Shown here in pieces: positions 17,630 to 27,163 of a DNA stretch of 64,000 bases; position 1 is the stretch's first letter; each line of letters opens with the position of its first letter. The position numbers and the translations under genes were made by a program. The notes beneath the pieces were generated by a model. The model did not search any database and was not told where the DNA came from. It was given only the letters and a program-made list of their open reading frames with translations. Source of the stretch: Verrucomicrobiia bacterium (GTDB lineage: Bacteria; Verrucomicrobiota; Verrucomicrobiia; Limisphaerales; UBA1100); NCBI GenBank assembly GCA_014239365.1, contig JAAZZB010000008.1, forward strand, positions 1-64,000, written 5' to 3'.

Positions 17630-20386
17630 CTAATTAAGGCGCTTCAGTTGGGATTGAGCCGCAGTGGCGGCCGGAGTGTTGGGGTAGCTTTTCACTAAGC
17701 GCTGGAATTGCCGGCGCGCGCCAACCCGGTCCCCCTTGCGCAAAAAGGACTGCGCCATTTCGTAGGCCGCTTTGGATTGCCAGGCGGGAAATGCGTAGAG
17801 CGCTTCCACCTTGGAAAACTCAATGATCGCCTTATCAAACTCTTTCATCTCCAGATAACATTCGCCGAGCAGAAACTGCGCGCGCGCGGCCACATCATCC
17901 CGGGTGCCGTCAGCCACGGCTTTCTCCAAGGAGTCAATTGCGCCCGGATATTTTTCCTGATTTTGCATCGCCCAACCCAGCCCTTGGTAAGCCGTGCGAA
18001 TCAAAATATGTTTCGGGTTGCCCTTAATAAATTGCTCGTACGATTTTTGGGACGCCGGCCACTGTTCGAGCCGAGCCTCGGTTTCCCCAATCCGAAGCAG
18101 CGCTTGTTGCTGGAATCGCGCCAGTTCTTGTATCCGTGCCGGCCCAGCTTTCGCCGGTGCTTTGGCGTTCAACGCCGTTTTATAATTCTTAAGCGCGGCC
18201 TTGTTCTCTTTGTCTCTGGCGTCTCCCTTTTGCGAAAGCGCCACCAACCGGCGCGCCTCGCCCGCCTGCCACGCGGCATCAATGGCCAAGCCCACCGCCG
18301 GGCCCTTTAGCATTTCCTCAAATGCCTCAGCGGAATCTTTGTGATTTTTCTGAGAAAACTGCACGATGCCCAGCTTGAACAAAGTCTTCTGGCGCAACAC
18401 CGCGTTGGGTTTTTTGTCCAACAACGCCGTGAGCCGGTTCACCGCAGTGACCCCACCGTCCTGGCCGCCCTTTTCGAATTCCAATTCCGCAAGTTCAAAG
18501 GCCACATCATTTGCCATTGGGTGGTTCGCGTATTGCTCCAAAAATTCCTTGTAGAACGGAATCGCCTCGGCGTCCTTGCCGCCAAAGCGCTTGCTTCGGC
18601 CGGATTGATATAATGCCCGATGATGCAGCGGCGAATCTTCTGACACCTTTTTATAACTCCTGATGGCGTCGCCCCACTTTTTCAGTTCCATTTGCGCCTG
18701 CCCCAGATTGAAGGCGGCTTCGTAAAACATTTTGTGCTCTGAAAAGTCAGCGACGAATCCGGCCAGAATTTTCTCTGCAGCACCAAAATGGCCTTGCTCA
18801 TATTCGGCGATGCCTTGATACAATTTGGCGAGCGGAATGAGCCGATGCCCCGGTGATGATTTTTTCAAGCCGTCACTCAACTGGCCAAATCGTTTTGCCG
18901 CACCGGCAGGATTTCGATTGTCCAAATCCGTCCACGCCAAAAAGTAATCCGCATCAGCACGAAGCGAATGACGCGCTGGAATTTTATTGAGCGGCCCCTG
19001 AGCTTTTTCAAATCGCCCGGCGTTAAAATGAATGATGCCCAGCTTCAAGCGCGCGCTGGGCAGCGTCGGACTGCGCGGACATTTCTGTTCCAGCAATTCA
19101 TACGCCGCGATCGCTTGGTCAAAATCCGGCCGGTCAAGAACCGAGAACGCCATCCCCGCGTTGTGCAGCGCCACATCAGCGTTTAAAGCCGTTTCGTTTC
19201 CCTTGGCAAACTGCATGTAAAACTTTGCTGATTTGTCCCAATGTTGAAGGCGATGATGGCTGTCGGCCACCAGAAAAACCAACTGGCTCAGCGCCGGTTC
19301 CTTGTTGCCAAGGATCGGCTCCAACGAGGCCAGCGCGGATTTCCATTGCTTTTGCGAATGCTGCAGCTTGCCCGCGTAAAACCGCGCCGTATCGGCCAGC
19401 TTGTGCCGGGCATTGGCCTTGGCAAACGCATTGAAGCGATCCACCGCCTCGATTAAGTGATCTTCTTTTCCTGTGTAATAACTGTGGAAATAGCAGAGTG
19501 CCTCATTGTAGGCGGCGTCCGGTTGCTTTTCATTGTTTCTAAATTTGACCGTAAAGGATTTAAAATCCTTCGCCGCGCCCATATAATCCTTGAGTTGATT
19601 CAAGCGAACCATCCCGAGACTAAACAACGCGCTCGAAGCGTCATTGCCTTCCAGCTTCGCGCCCAATTCAAATGCCTCGGCGGCGGCCTTGAAATTTCCT
19701 GTCCGCTCAAACGCCTCACCCGTGAACACCCGCACGCGTTGTTCCGCGCCGGTTTTTTGAATCAACGCCTCGAATGCGGCTGCTTTTTTGAGAACTGATT
19801 TCCAGTCGCTCTGAAAATAGGTTGCCTCCATTAACCCCAGAAACACATCCGCCGCAATTTGTTTCCGCGCCGCTTCCTTGTTTTTGCTCAGCCATTTTTT
19901 AACATTCCCCTCATCCCAAGACCGGCTAAGGATTCCTGACTTGGAGAAGCCCAGCGAATTCAGGCTGGTTTCAAATGCATCTTCTGCATCTCCAAAATCG
20001 GCAGGCACTTTTTTCATCAACGCCTGTCCCAACAATAAATTCACCTCCACCGGATTGGGCAAACTTCGCCCGCGACTGTTGGCCGCCGCTTTTAATTCCC
20101 GCGCGGCCGCCGCGTAGTCTTTCAAATTAAAATGGCAAAGCCCCAGCCCGTGATGCGCGTGGCCCGCCATCTCGTGCTTGGGAAATTTTTGGAAATATTC
20201 GCGATACCCCTTGGCCGCCTGCTCCCACAGGCCCAATCCCACCAATCCCGCGGCCCCCTCATAAGCGGCTTCGGCGGCCTTGTTTTGGGCGGCGATTGTG
20301 GATGAAGGCAAAAGCACCATCAGTGCCAGAAGCACTCCACTGATCCAGTGAAGCGTTGTGTGAGAGTTCGTTGAGGGGGTTTTCAT
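17630..20386 (-). CDS. Exported TPR protein (918 aa) of the ExbB/D operon
   Basis: This 918-residue protein has an N-terminal signal segment (WISGVLLALMVLLPSSTIAAQ) followed almost entirely by TPR-type helical repeats. Examples are GLGLWEQAAKGYREYFQKFP at the start and YEQFIKGNPKHILIRTAYQG near the end. It resembles the YbgF/BamD-like TPR proteins that accompany Tol/Exb systems, though it is far longer than CpoB. It should lie in the periplasm as a scaffold. It starts 12 bp after the upstream 962-residue TPR gene, its paralogue in architecture, and ends 17 bp before exbB. Confidence 0.88.
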   Translation of the reverse strand: MKTPSTNSHTTLHWISGVLLALMVLLPSSTIAAQNKAAEAAYEGAAGLVGLGLWEQAAKGYREYFQKFPKHEMAGHAHHGLGLCHFNLKDYAAAARELKAAANSRGRSLPNPVEVNLLLGQALMKKVPADFGDAEDAFETSLNSLGFSKSGILSRSWDEGNVKKWLSKNKEAARKQIAADVFLGLMEATYFQSDWKSVLKKAAAFEALIQKTGAEQRVRVFTGEAFERTGNFKAAAEAFELGAKLEGNDASSALFSLGMVRLNQLKDYMGAAKDFKSFTVKFRNNEKQPDAAYNEALCYFHSYYTGKEDHLIEAVDRFNAFAKANARHKLADTARFYAGKLQHSQKQWKSALASLEPILGNKEPALSQLVFLVADSHHRLQHWDKSAKFYMQFAKGNETALNADVALHNAGMAFSVLDRPDFDQAIAAYELLEQKCPRSPTLPSARLKLGIIHFNAGRFEKAQGPLNKIPARHSLRADADYFLAWTDLDNRNPAGAAKRFGQLSDGLKKSSPGHRLIPLAKLYQGIAEYEQGHFGAAEKILAGFVADFSEHKMFYEAAFNLGQAQMELKKWGDAIRSYKKVSEDSPLHHRALYQSGRSKRFGGKDAEAIPFYKEFLEQYANHPMANDVAFELAELEFEKGGQDGGVTAVNRLTALLDKKPNAVLRQKTLFKLGIVQFSQKNHKDSAEAFEEMLKGPAVGLAIDAAWQAGEARRLVALSQKGDARDKENKAALKNYKTALNAKAPAKAGPARIQELARFQQQALLRIGETEARLEQWPASQKSYEQFIKGNPKHILIRTAYQGLGWAMQNQEKYPGAIDSLEKAVADGTRDDVAARAQFLLGECYLEMKEFDKAIIEFSKVEALYAFPAWQSKAAYEMAQSFLRKGDRVGARRQFQRLVKSYPNTPAATAAQSQLKRLN

Positions 20387-20398
20387 TTCGTTTTAGTA

Positions 20399-23287
20399 TT
20401 AGGGGTTCAATTTTTCCTTCGCCTTTTCAGCGGCGGTGGAGTTTGGAAATTCGGTGAGCAGTTCTTTTAATTTATCGGTGGCTTCCGCCGCATCGCCTTT
20501 GCCTTCGAGCGCCAAGGCTTGTCCCAAAAGTGCATCCGCCCGCCAAGGCTCGTGGAGTTTGAAGGCGTCTACCTTCGCGTACTCGGCGATGGCCTCGTCA
20601 AATTTTTCCTGCACACGATATATTTCGCCCCGAAGAAATTGCGCTTCCGCGCCAACCTCATCGCCTTCCGCGCCCCGCACTGCGGCCGACAGCGAACGAA
20701 GCGCGTCATCGTCTTCGCCCTGCTCAATTTGCACGCGACCCAATCCGAGCCGAACTTTGCGGGTGAGTTCGTGGCGCGCATTTTTGGTCAGAAACTTTTG
20801 AAATGCTTCGTCAGCTTTTTCCCAATCTTTCAACTGACTGTGACAATGACCGAGGCGAAACTGAGCCAACGCCAATCGGCGGGGATCGGTGTCCTCCTCA
20901 ATAATTTTTTCTAATCGGCCGATGGCCTCTTTATATTTTCCGGTCTCGTATTCCAGCTCGGCCAATTCCAGTTTGGCATCCAGCGCTTTAGCGCTTTCGG
21001 GATGATCGGAAATCAACGTCTCATATTTCTTGTGGGCATCCGCCGCGCGCCCCGCTTTGCGCTCGCACCACGCGGATTGATAAAGCGACTCATCCTTCCA
21101 CTCGGATTGTTTGCCCACAGCAAGGTAGCTCTTGATGGCGGCATCCCATTGCTCCTGCCCCGCCTGCGCTTGGGCGAGGAAAAAATGCGCGTCATCCGCC
21201 CGTTTGTGATTTGGGAATGCAGTGAAAAATTTCTCATAAGATTTTTGCGCGGCTTCAAATTTCTCACCGCTGAGTTGCAGCTCGCCCGCCTTCAATCGCG
21301 CATCGGCGGCATTCGTGTCTTTGGGGAAATCATTGGCGAGTTGTTCGAGCAACACGATCGCCTCGTCCGATTGCCCCGCCGCTGCTTCGGAATAGCCCAG
21401 ATAATAAATCGCCAGCGATTGATTGGGGTCGCCTTTCTTTTGCGCCGTGGATTTTAACACGCTCCGCGCCTTGGCGTATTGTTTGGCTTCAAAATGAATC
21501 CGACCCGCCATCACTGCGGCGTGAGAGTGATGGGCGCTTTTCGGGTAATCCTCCGCCAACTGTTCATAAACCGACAACGCGTTGTCGGTTTGTTCCTGAG
21601 CTTCCAGCGCGCGCGCAGTATTGATGAGTGCCACATCCGCATTCTTGGCCTTGGGAAAACGCGCGGTGAAAATTTGGAACGAACCCACTGCCTTTTCCCA
21701 ATCTTCCAATTGATAATGGCAGCTACCCATCAGAAAATCGTATTGTTGAAACACGGCTCCCGTGCGTTTTTCGTCCGCCAATTTTTCAAACGCGCCGAGC
21801 GCGTCTTTCCATTGGTCATTGAAAAAATAACATTCGCCAATGTGCATTTGCGCCGCGCGGGCTTGGGCGTGATTGGGATGCGCTTTGAGGAACTGCTCAA
21901 AGGTGCCCGTGGCGGCGGCATATTTTTCTAAGAAAAACTGGCTCTCACCTTGCAGAAAAACCACTGCCGCCGCTTCGGGATGCTTCGGGTAAGCCGTCAG
22001 ATAATCCGCACACAACGCCAGCGCGGCAGCATAGCGGCCGGTGCGGAATCGGGCTTGGGTGCTGAGGCGCAGAATCATTTCCCGCTGGCTGTGTTTTGGA
22101 TAGTCTTTCAGTAACCGCTCAAACACCGTGGCGGATTCTCCAAACTGTCCGGCCCCAAAATAATTTTCCGCCAAATCAAAAAGCAATTTGTCCATCATCG
22201 CGTTGCCGCGAAATTGTTTTGCCGCCGGCTCCAAAATCGCCGCGGCCGCCGCATATTTTTTTTGCCGTTTGAACACCCGACTGTGCCACAACGCGATGGC
22301 GGCGGTCGCCCCCGGTTCATTGCCCAAAGCGGTGAAAACGGAATCCGCCTCTTTGTAATTCCGATCCTCGAGATACGCCTGCCCGAGGCTCAAGCCCGCC
22401 GCGCCACGAAGCCGGTGTTGTTTGTATTGGTTACGGAATTGGGCGAACAACCCCACGGCCTGCCGGTAATTTTTGATTTTGAAATTCAAGAACCCTTCAC
22501 GGTAAAGCGCGTCGGCAGCGTATTCGCCCGGCAGTTTGCGTGCCGCCGCGTATTCGGAAATGGCCTCTTTGATTTGCCCCAACTCGCGCAATGATTCTGC
22601 CAGAAAAAATCGTGTTTGATGCGCAAACGGCGCCGCGCCCAACCGCCGCTTCAACACGCCCAATTCCTTCGCGGCCGATTCGAAATCGCGCAGCATAAAG
22701 CTCGCATAACCGGTTTGAAACAACACCCGCTCTTCCGCCTGTTGTTCCGCTGGCAACGCGGCCACTGAGGCTTTCACAGTTTTCCATTTTTTTTGTTGGA
22801 AATAAGCTTCCAACAAACCCATCCGAAACCCATCCAGCCGCAGCTTTGGTTTCAGCTTGAGGCCCGCGAGGAATGCCGCCTCCGCGTTGGCCGGTTTCCG
22901 CAACATCAACAAACTTTGGCCCCAATAATAAAATGCCCCGGACAAATCCGGCGCGGCCTTGTCCGCTGCCAATTCACGCATCAACGCCGCCGCGTTTTCC
23001 CATTGTTTTAGCTGAACGAAGGCAAGACCCAATTCCCATTTGGAATCGGGAACCCGCGGATGTTTGGGCGCGGCCTTAAGAAATTTTTTGTGCTCCCGCA
23101 CCGCCAGCGGGAAGTTTCCCTTATCATAAAAATCTCTGGCCTTCAGGAAGATTCCCAGATTCGCATCGCCCCCGCTTTGCGCGAAAACGGGCGCGGCAGT
23201 GGCGAGAAATAGCAATGCAAATGGCAACGCGAGCGCGTGCCAGCCCAATCCGCAGAGGGAGGTTTGGCGAGGTGCAATGGTCTGCAT
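20399..23287 (-). CDS. Exported TPR protein (962 aa), first gene of the ExbB/D operon
   Basis: A 962-residue protein with a signal peptide (hydrophobic core ALALPFALLFLATAAPVFAQ, cleavage near 36-37). About twenty TPR-type repeats follow, each with the form of a helix pair followed by A-x-A-x-x-x-L-G. Repeats such as YEKFFTAFPNHKRADDAHFFLAQ resemble CpoB/YbgF units. It is presumably periplasmic. The ATG at 23287 gives a normal signal peptide; a TATAAT directly before it is too close to be the -10 of this start. No convincing promoter was found in the 200 bp upstream. Confidence 0.88.
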   Translation of the reverse strand: MQTIAPRQTSLCGLGWHALALPFALLFLATAAPVFAQSGGDANLGIFLKARDFYDKGNFPLAVREHKKFLKAAPKHPRVPDSKWELGLAFVQLKQWENAAALMRELAADKAAPDLSGAFYYWGQSLLMLRKPANAEAAFLAGLKLKPKLRLDGFRMGLLEAYFQQKKWKTVKASVAALPAEQQAEERVLFQTGYASFMLRDFESAAKELGVLKRRLGAAPFAHQTRFFLAESLRELGQIKEAISEYAAARKLPGEYAADALYREGFLNFKIKNYRQAVGLFAQFRNQYKQHRLRGAAGLSLGQAYLEDRNYKEADSVFTALGNEPGATAAIALWHSRVFKRQKKYAAAAAILEPAAKQFRGNAMMDKLLFDLAENYFGAGQFGESATVFERLLKDYPKHSQREMILRLSTQARFRTGRYAAALALCADYLTAYPKHPEAAAVVFLQGESQFFLEKYAAATGTFEQFLKAHPNHAQARAAQMHIGECYFFNDQWKDALGAFEKLADEKRTGAVFQQYDFLMGSCHYQLEDWEKAVGSFQIFTARFPKAKNADVALINTARALEAQEQTDNALSVYEQLAEDYPKSAHHSHAAVMAGRIHFEAKQYAKARSVLKSTAQKKGDPNQSLAIYYLGYSEAAAGQSDEAIVLLEQLANDFPKDTNAADARLKAGELQLSGEKFEAAQKSYEKFFTAFPNHKRADDAHFFLAQAQAGQEQWDAAIKSYLAVGKQSEWKDESLYQSAWCERKAGRAADAHKKYETLISDHPESAKALDAKLELAELEYETGKYKEAIGRLEKIIEEDTDPRRLALAQFRLGHCHSQLKDWEKADEAFQKFLTKNARHELTRKVRLGLGRVQIEQGEDDDALRSLSAAVRGAEGDEVGAEAQFLRGEIYRVQEKFDEAIAEYAKVDAFKLHEPWRADALLGQALALEGKGDAAEATDKLKELLTEFPNSTAAEKAKEKLNP

Positions 23288-23491
23288 ATTATAAGGTCGT
23301 TCCAGTTTGTTTTTTAGGCAACCGTTTTGTCAAAAAATTTGCGTTCCCGCGGGTAGGTACCAACGCAGGACAGCCGGAAAATTCGACGCAACGGACGGTG
23401 AATCCCATCAATTCCTTTCAATGGAACCGACAGCAGACCGGCGCATCGAAGCGGTTTCCAGCCCAGAACGCACCGGAAAAATGTTGGAAGG

Positions 23492-24895
23492 TTATTCACA
23501 TTCGCCGCACACCACGGCGGCCTCCGGCAATTCGCGCACGCCAATCGCCTCGCCATAGCCAAACCCGCTGCCGCTCAGCGTAGCCAAATCCACCTCGCCG
23601 CCGCGCCGTTGGTACAGCCCCGGATGCACCGTTGCCTCCGCTGCGGAAGCCGCCGGATAAAACTGCATCGCGTTGGTTTCCACGCCCATAATCGTGCCCA
23701 CGTGCGCGGTCAGCCGACAATGCGGGATTTGCGCGAGCATTGGGTTAGTCAAATCCTGCACCATCAGCCCCATCCCGTGCGCTTTCGCCCAACACGCGGA
23801 AAGCAGCGCGCCGGTTTGGGTTTTGCAGGTTTTGAGTGCCACGCCGGTCCAGCCGAGTTTGCGACCGAGCCGCACGTGCTGCCAATCGTGCGCGCTTTCA
23901 TCGAGAAACAACGGCTTGCGCTCGCTGCAACTATGGGTGTCGATGGCGTGCTTTTCGAGGTCGTACGGAAAGGGCTGCTCGACGTACAAGAGCATCTCAA
24001 ACAATTTTGGATGCTCAGCGCGCAGGTCATCCAAAATGGTGTTCACATAATCCGGCTTGGTGACGGTGCAGTTGAAATCGGTGGTCAACCATTCCGCGCC
24101 GGCGGCCATCGCGATGTTGCCCACTTTGACAATGCGCGCGTAATCCCACGCCGCATCCGTGCCACGTAATTTTATTTTGAGGCACTTGAGGCCGTCGGTT
24201 TTGATCCAATCCGCGAGCAACACCGGATAGCCGTCGTCCGGCTCATTGCCGGTCAATTCGCTTTCGTCCAGCGGATCTACTCCGCCGACCAAATGCCACG
24301 CGGGCAATTGCGCGGGCGATTCAGCCACAAAAAAATCTTCCGGATATTTTCCTGTGAAGGAAACTGACTCTGCCGTCGGTTCCAAAAATTCCTCCAGCGA
24401 ACGATTCATCCATTCGCCATTGTAGGTTTCGTAAACGTCCCGCCCGTGCAAATTTCCAAACGCATCGTGCAACGCAATATCAAAAAGTGAATTGCACACG
24501 AGCGCCCCGAGCCACGGCATCGGTTCCGCCACGCCTTCATTGTGCTGCTCAAGCAGCTCCGGCAAAACGTCTTCAATAAAATCCTGCCCCACTTCCATCG
24601 GATGCCCGCTCGCGGTAAAGCCCGCCCACGCTGCGGCCAGTGTTTCGCAAAAGGCTTTCATCGCCTCATGGCGTTCCTCGTAACCCAGCGCGCTCGGCCA
24701 TACCCACGTGACGCTCAGCGGTGTCTCGCCCCAACCTTCCGCGGTGCATCCGGCGGCATCGCGAACCGTCACCCGCGCGCGGGCGCACGTGACATACGTC
24801 ACCGTCTCGCCGCCAAATTTCAACGGCATCCGAGTGTGGACGGGTAGAAAATAAAGTGCCGCGCCTATAGCACGAATGTCTGTAGGTAAGCTCAT
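23492..24895 (-). CDS. Enolase-superfamily (mandelate racemase/muconate lactonising) protein
   Basis: A 467-residue protein with the two-domain enolase-superfamily layout: an N-terminal capping part (RMPLKFGGETVTYVTCARARV) and a C-terminal barrel. Candidate features of the barrel include LKCLKIKLRG (the first Lys region), TTDFNCT and YVEQPF (metal ligands), and PLFLDESAHDW followed by GVALKTCKTQTG. Such enzymes abstract a proton alpha to a carboxylate. It is longer than typical members, and the substrate is unknown. The ATG at 24895 is preferred because sequence upstream of it is not family-like. Confidence 0.85.
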   Translation of the reverse strand: MSLPTDIRAIGAALYFLPVHTRMPLKFGGETVTYVTCARARVTVRDAAGCTAEGWGETPLSVTWVWPSALGYEERHEAMKAFCETLAAAWAGFTASGHPMEVGQDFIEDVLPELLEQHNEGVAEPMPWLGALVCNSLFDIALHDAFGNLHGRDVYETYNGEWMNRSLEEFLEPTAESVSFTGKYPEDFFVAESPAQLPAWHLVGGVDPLDESELTGNEPDDGYPVLLADWIKTDGLKCLKIKLRGTDAAWDYARIVKVGNIAMAAGAEWLTTDFNCTVTKPDYVNTILDDLRAEHPKLFEMLLYVEQPFPYDLEKHAIDTHSCSERKPLFLDESAHDWQHVRLGRKLGWTGVALKTCKTQTGALLSACWAKAHGMGLMVQDLTNPMLAQIPHCRLTAHVGTIMGVETNAMQFYPAASAAEATVHPGLYQRRGGEVDLATLSGSGFGYGEAIGVRELPEAAVVCGECE

Positions 24896-24935
24896 AAGAT
24901 CGCGTGGACGCGAAGGATGAAAACCGGTTGGTCGA

Positions 24936-26120
24936 TTAAGTCGAGCTTTTCTCAGCCAATTCGGCGTCGTCCAGCTCAGGCTCAGCGACAATCTTTGGCC
25001 GGCGGCGCTGTAGAAAAACGCCGAACCCAATGAGCCCCGCCAAGCCGCCAAAGCCCAGCAACATCATTCGCCGCCGTGCCGCAAGGGCCTCGGGCGATTG
25101 CGCGGCTGCCAGTGCCTCGGTGTCCTTAATCAGTTGATCCAACACGCCGAGATGCACCCGCGCCATATCGCCCGCGCGGAGTTGGCCCCCGGGGCTGTTG
25201 CCGATGAAGCCTTCATTGCGATAGGCGATGCCCAGCGCTTTTTCCACAAACTCACGCGCTTCGGCCAGTTTGCCTTCGGCCTGTCGATGGACGCCTATAT
25301 AATAGTTGGTAAAAAATTCGCGCTTGGCCCGCTCCTCCGCATCGGGCGCGCCCTGCTCCACCGCCAGCCACACATCGGCCTCGGTGAGTTTGCCCGCATA
25401 AAAATTATAAAGCGTCTCCATCGGCACGCGTTTGTCCTCGCTCAACTCCACTTCCATCATTGCGCCGCGGGCTTTTTCCAATCCATCCAAACGCGCCGTG
25501 CACATAAAATGCCACAACGCCACTTCGACGTCTTTGGTGTTCGCCGTCCAGTGCCATTCGAATTGATTGCGCCCTTCATTGTATTGGCCTTGCAACGCGT
25601 AGGCCACGCAGATTTGCCAATGCAACGATTCTTTGTCGGGCTTGAGTTTGAGGAAGGTATTCCAGTCCGCCACGGCGTCATCCAGCCGGCCGGCCTTGAA
25701 ATGGCTGCAGCCGCGCAGTTGATACACATCTGCGAATGTGGGGTCGTACGAAATGGCGATGGTGTAATCTTTCACCGCGCGTTCATCGAGGCTGAAGATG
25801 TCGAGCAATTGCGCGCGCTTGATGTAGGCAAACCGATTGGTGACATCCACGCCCACCGCGCGATCCACCAGCTCGAGCACCGCGTTGGTGTTGCGGGCTT
25901 GGAGGGCGTCGATGGCTTGCAGAAAAAATTCCTCCTGCTCCACTTTTGGAAACGCCACCGGCTTTTGATCGCGCTGACCATTTTGCCGCGTTTGAAATTG
26001 CTGCGCCGCCAAGCCCGCCGCAAAGCACAGCCCGACCGCACAAATTATTTTGGAATAACCTCCTCTCACCGCTGCGAATCTAGGCAGATAACCCCACCCC
26101 GCCAAGACCAAGCTATTCAC
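24936..26120 (-). CDS. TPR protein with C-terminal membrane anchor
   Basis: This 394-residue protein starts at a GTG with a hydrophobic segment (KIICAVGLCFAAGLAAQ) and carries TPR-like repeats (about 70-180), then WHFMCTARLDGLEKAR and RVPMETLYNFYAGK. A second membrane helix (LLGFGGLAGLIGFGVFLQ, about 350-370) and a charged tail follow. The sequence is paralogous to the next gene, sharing the pattern Q-F-E-x-H, N-x-x-D-V-E-x-A-x-W-H-F and R-V-P-M. The start is uncertain, as no ATG lies nearby. The function is unknown. Confidence 0.75.
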   Translation of the reverse strand: MNSLVLAGWGYLPRFAAVRGGYSKIICAVGLCFAAGLAAQQFQTRQNGQRDQKPVAFPKVEQEEFFLQAIDALQARNTNAVLELVDRAVGVDVTNRFAYIKRAQLLDIFSLDERAVKDYTIAISYDPTFADVYQLRGCSHFKAGRLDDAVADWNTFLKLKPDKESLHWQICVAYALQGQYNEGRNQFEWHWTANTKDVEVALWHFMCTARLDGLEKARGAMMEVELSEDKRVPMETLYNFYAGKLTEADVWLAVEQGAPDAEERAKREFFTNYYIGVHRQAEGKLAEAREFVEKALGIAYRNEGFIGNSPGGQLRAGDMARVHLGVLDQLIKDTEALAAAQSPEALAARRRMMLLGFGGLAGLIGFGVFLQRRRPKIVAEPELDDAELAEKSST

Positions 26121-26160
26121 AATGGTGTATACAAATGATCACATCGGTGAATACGTCCGA

Positions 26161-27039
26161 TTACTTTTTCGGCTTTGCCGGAATCTTTATTTTATTCAAC
26201 TCCGCGTGCACCCGCGCCACGTCGCCCATATAACCGTGGTTATCCGCCACCGCTGCGGAGAGGCCGATGTATTGGTCGCGCAGTTTCTTTTCCCCCGTGG
26301 CCTCGTACCACAGCCCAAGATAAAGATGCGCGTAAAATAATTGCCGCTCCAATCGCGCGCCCTTCACTCCGCCCGCGCGTGCTCTGGCCAAAACTTTTTT
26401 CGGCGTGCTCTTGCCGCCGAAGAGCGCCAGCACTTCCATCATCGGCACACGTCCATCGCCCACGATGGGGATGAGTTTTTTCTTCGCCTCATTAATTCCC
26501 TTCGCGCGCGCAAGGCACAGGAAATGCCACACCGCATTTTCCACATCATTGCGGTTCACCGTTTGGTGTCGCTCAAATTGCTCGTAGCCTTTCTTGAATT
26601 CGTTCGCGTAATAATACGAAATACCGCGCTGCCAATGATGCGGATCTTGTCGCGGATACGCTTTAATAAACACATCGAAATCCGCAATCGATTCCTTGAT
26701 TTTTCCCAACTTGAAATACGCCTCGCCGCGTTCCTGATGCGTGTCGGCGACGCGATCTTTTTCCGGCTTCAACGCCAGCACCTTTGTGTACGCCGCTGCC
26801 GCCTTGGCGTGCTGGCGGAGCTTGCTGTGCAGTTGCCCTTTGAAATAATACAGATTCGCATTCTTCGGCTCCGCCTCCACGGCCTTCGCCGCCAGCTTCA
26901 GTGCCTCATCCGTTTTCCCTTCGCGAAACGCCTTCGCCGCTGCCTCCACAAACTTCAGTGCCGGCCCGTCTTTTTCATCCGCTTGCGCCCAATCAATATT
27001 CAAGCTCATCATCAACGCCAAAAAAATCCAAGTTTTCAT
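26161..27039 (-). CDS. Exported TPR protein, paralogue of the preceding gene
   Basis: A 292-residue protein with a signal peptide (MKTWIFLALMMSLNIDWAQA) followed by TPR repeats (EPKNANLYYFKGQLHSKL, AYTKVLALKPEKDRVAD). The C-terminal part contains NRNDVENAVWHFLCLARAKG and GRVPMMEVLALFGGK, matching the neighbour at 24936-26120. It lacks that neighbour's C-terminal membrane anchor, so it is probably a soluble periplasmic partner. The two stand 40 bp apart in the same direction and likely arose by tandem duplication. The function is unknown. Confidence 0.8.
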   Translation of the reverse strand: MKTWIFLALMMSLNIDWAQADEKDGPALKFVEAAAKAFREGKTDEALKLAAKAVEAEPKNANLYYFKGQLHSKLRQHAKAAAAYTKVLALKPEKDRVADTHQERGEAYFKLGKIKESIADFDVFIKAYPRQDPHHWQRGISYYYANEFKKGYEQFERHQTVNRNDVENAVWHFLCLARAKGINEAKKKLIPIVGDGRVPMMEVLALFGGKSTPKKVLARARAGGVKGARLERQLFYAHLYLGLWYEATGEKKLRDQYIGLSAAVADNHGYMGDVARVHAELNKIKIPAKPKK

Positions 27040-27163
27040 CCGCCGAATCCTAACCACTCGCCCGCCTTCCGCAACTCAAAACCCTTCCCCCAATCCTGAA
27101 CATCCTGCCCATCAATGTTAAACCCCGTGACAAACCCCGCTCAACCGCGTACCCCTTCGCGCG

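Noticed and set aside
23288-23333. TATAAT next to the first TPR gene start and TTGACA further upstream on the minus strand.
   Set aside because: The TATAAT abuts the ATG and lies about 34 bp from the TTGACA, so they do not form a normal promoter for this start.
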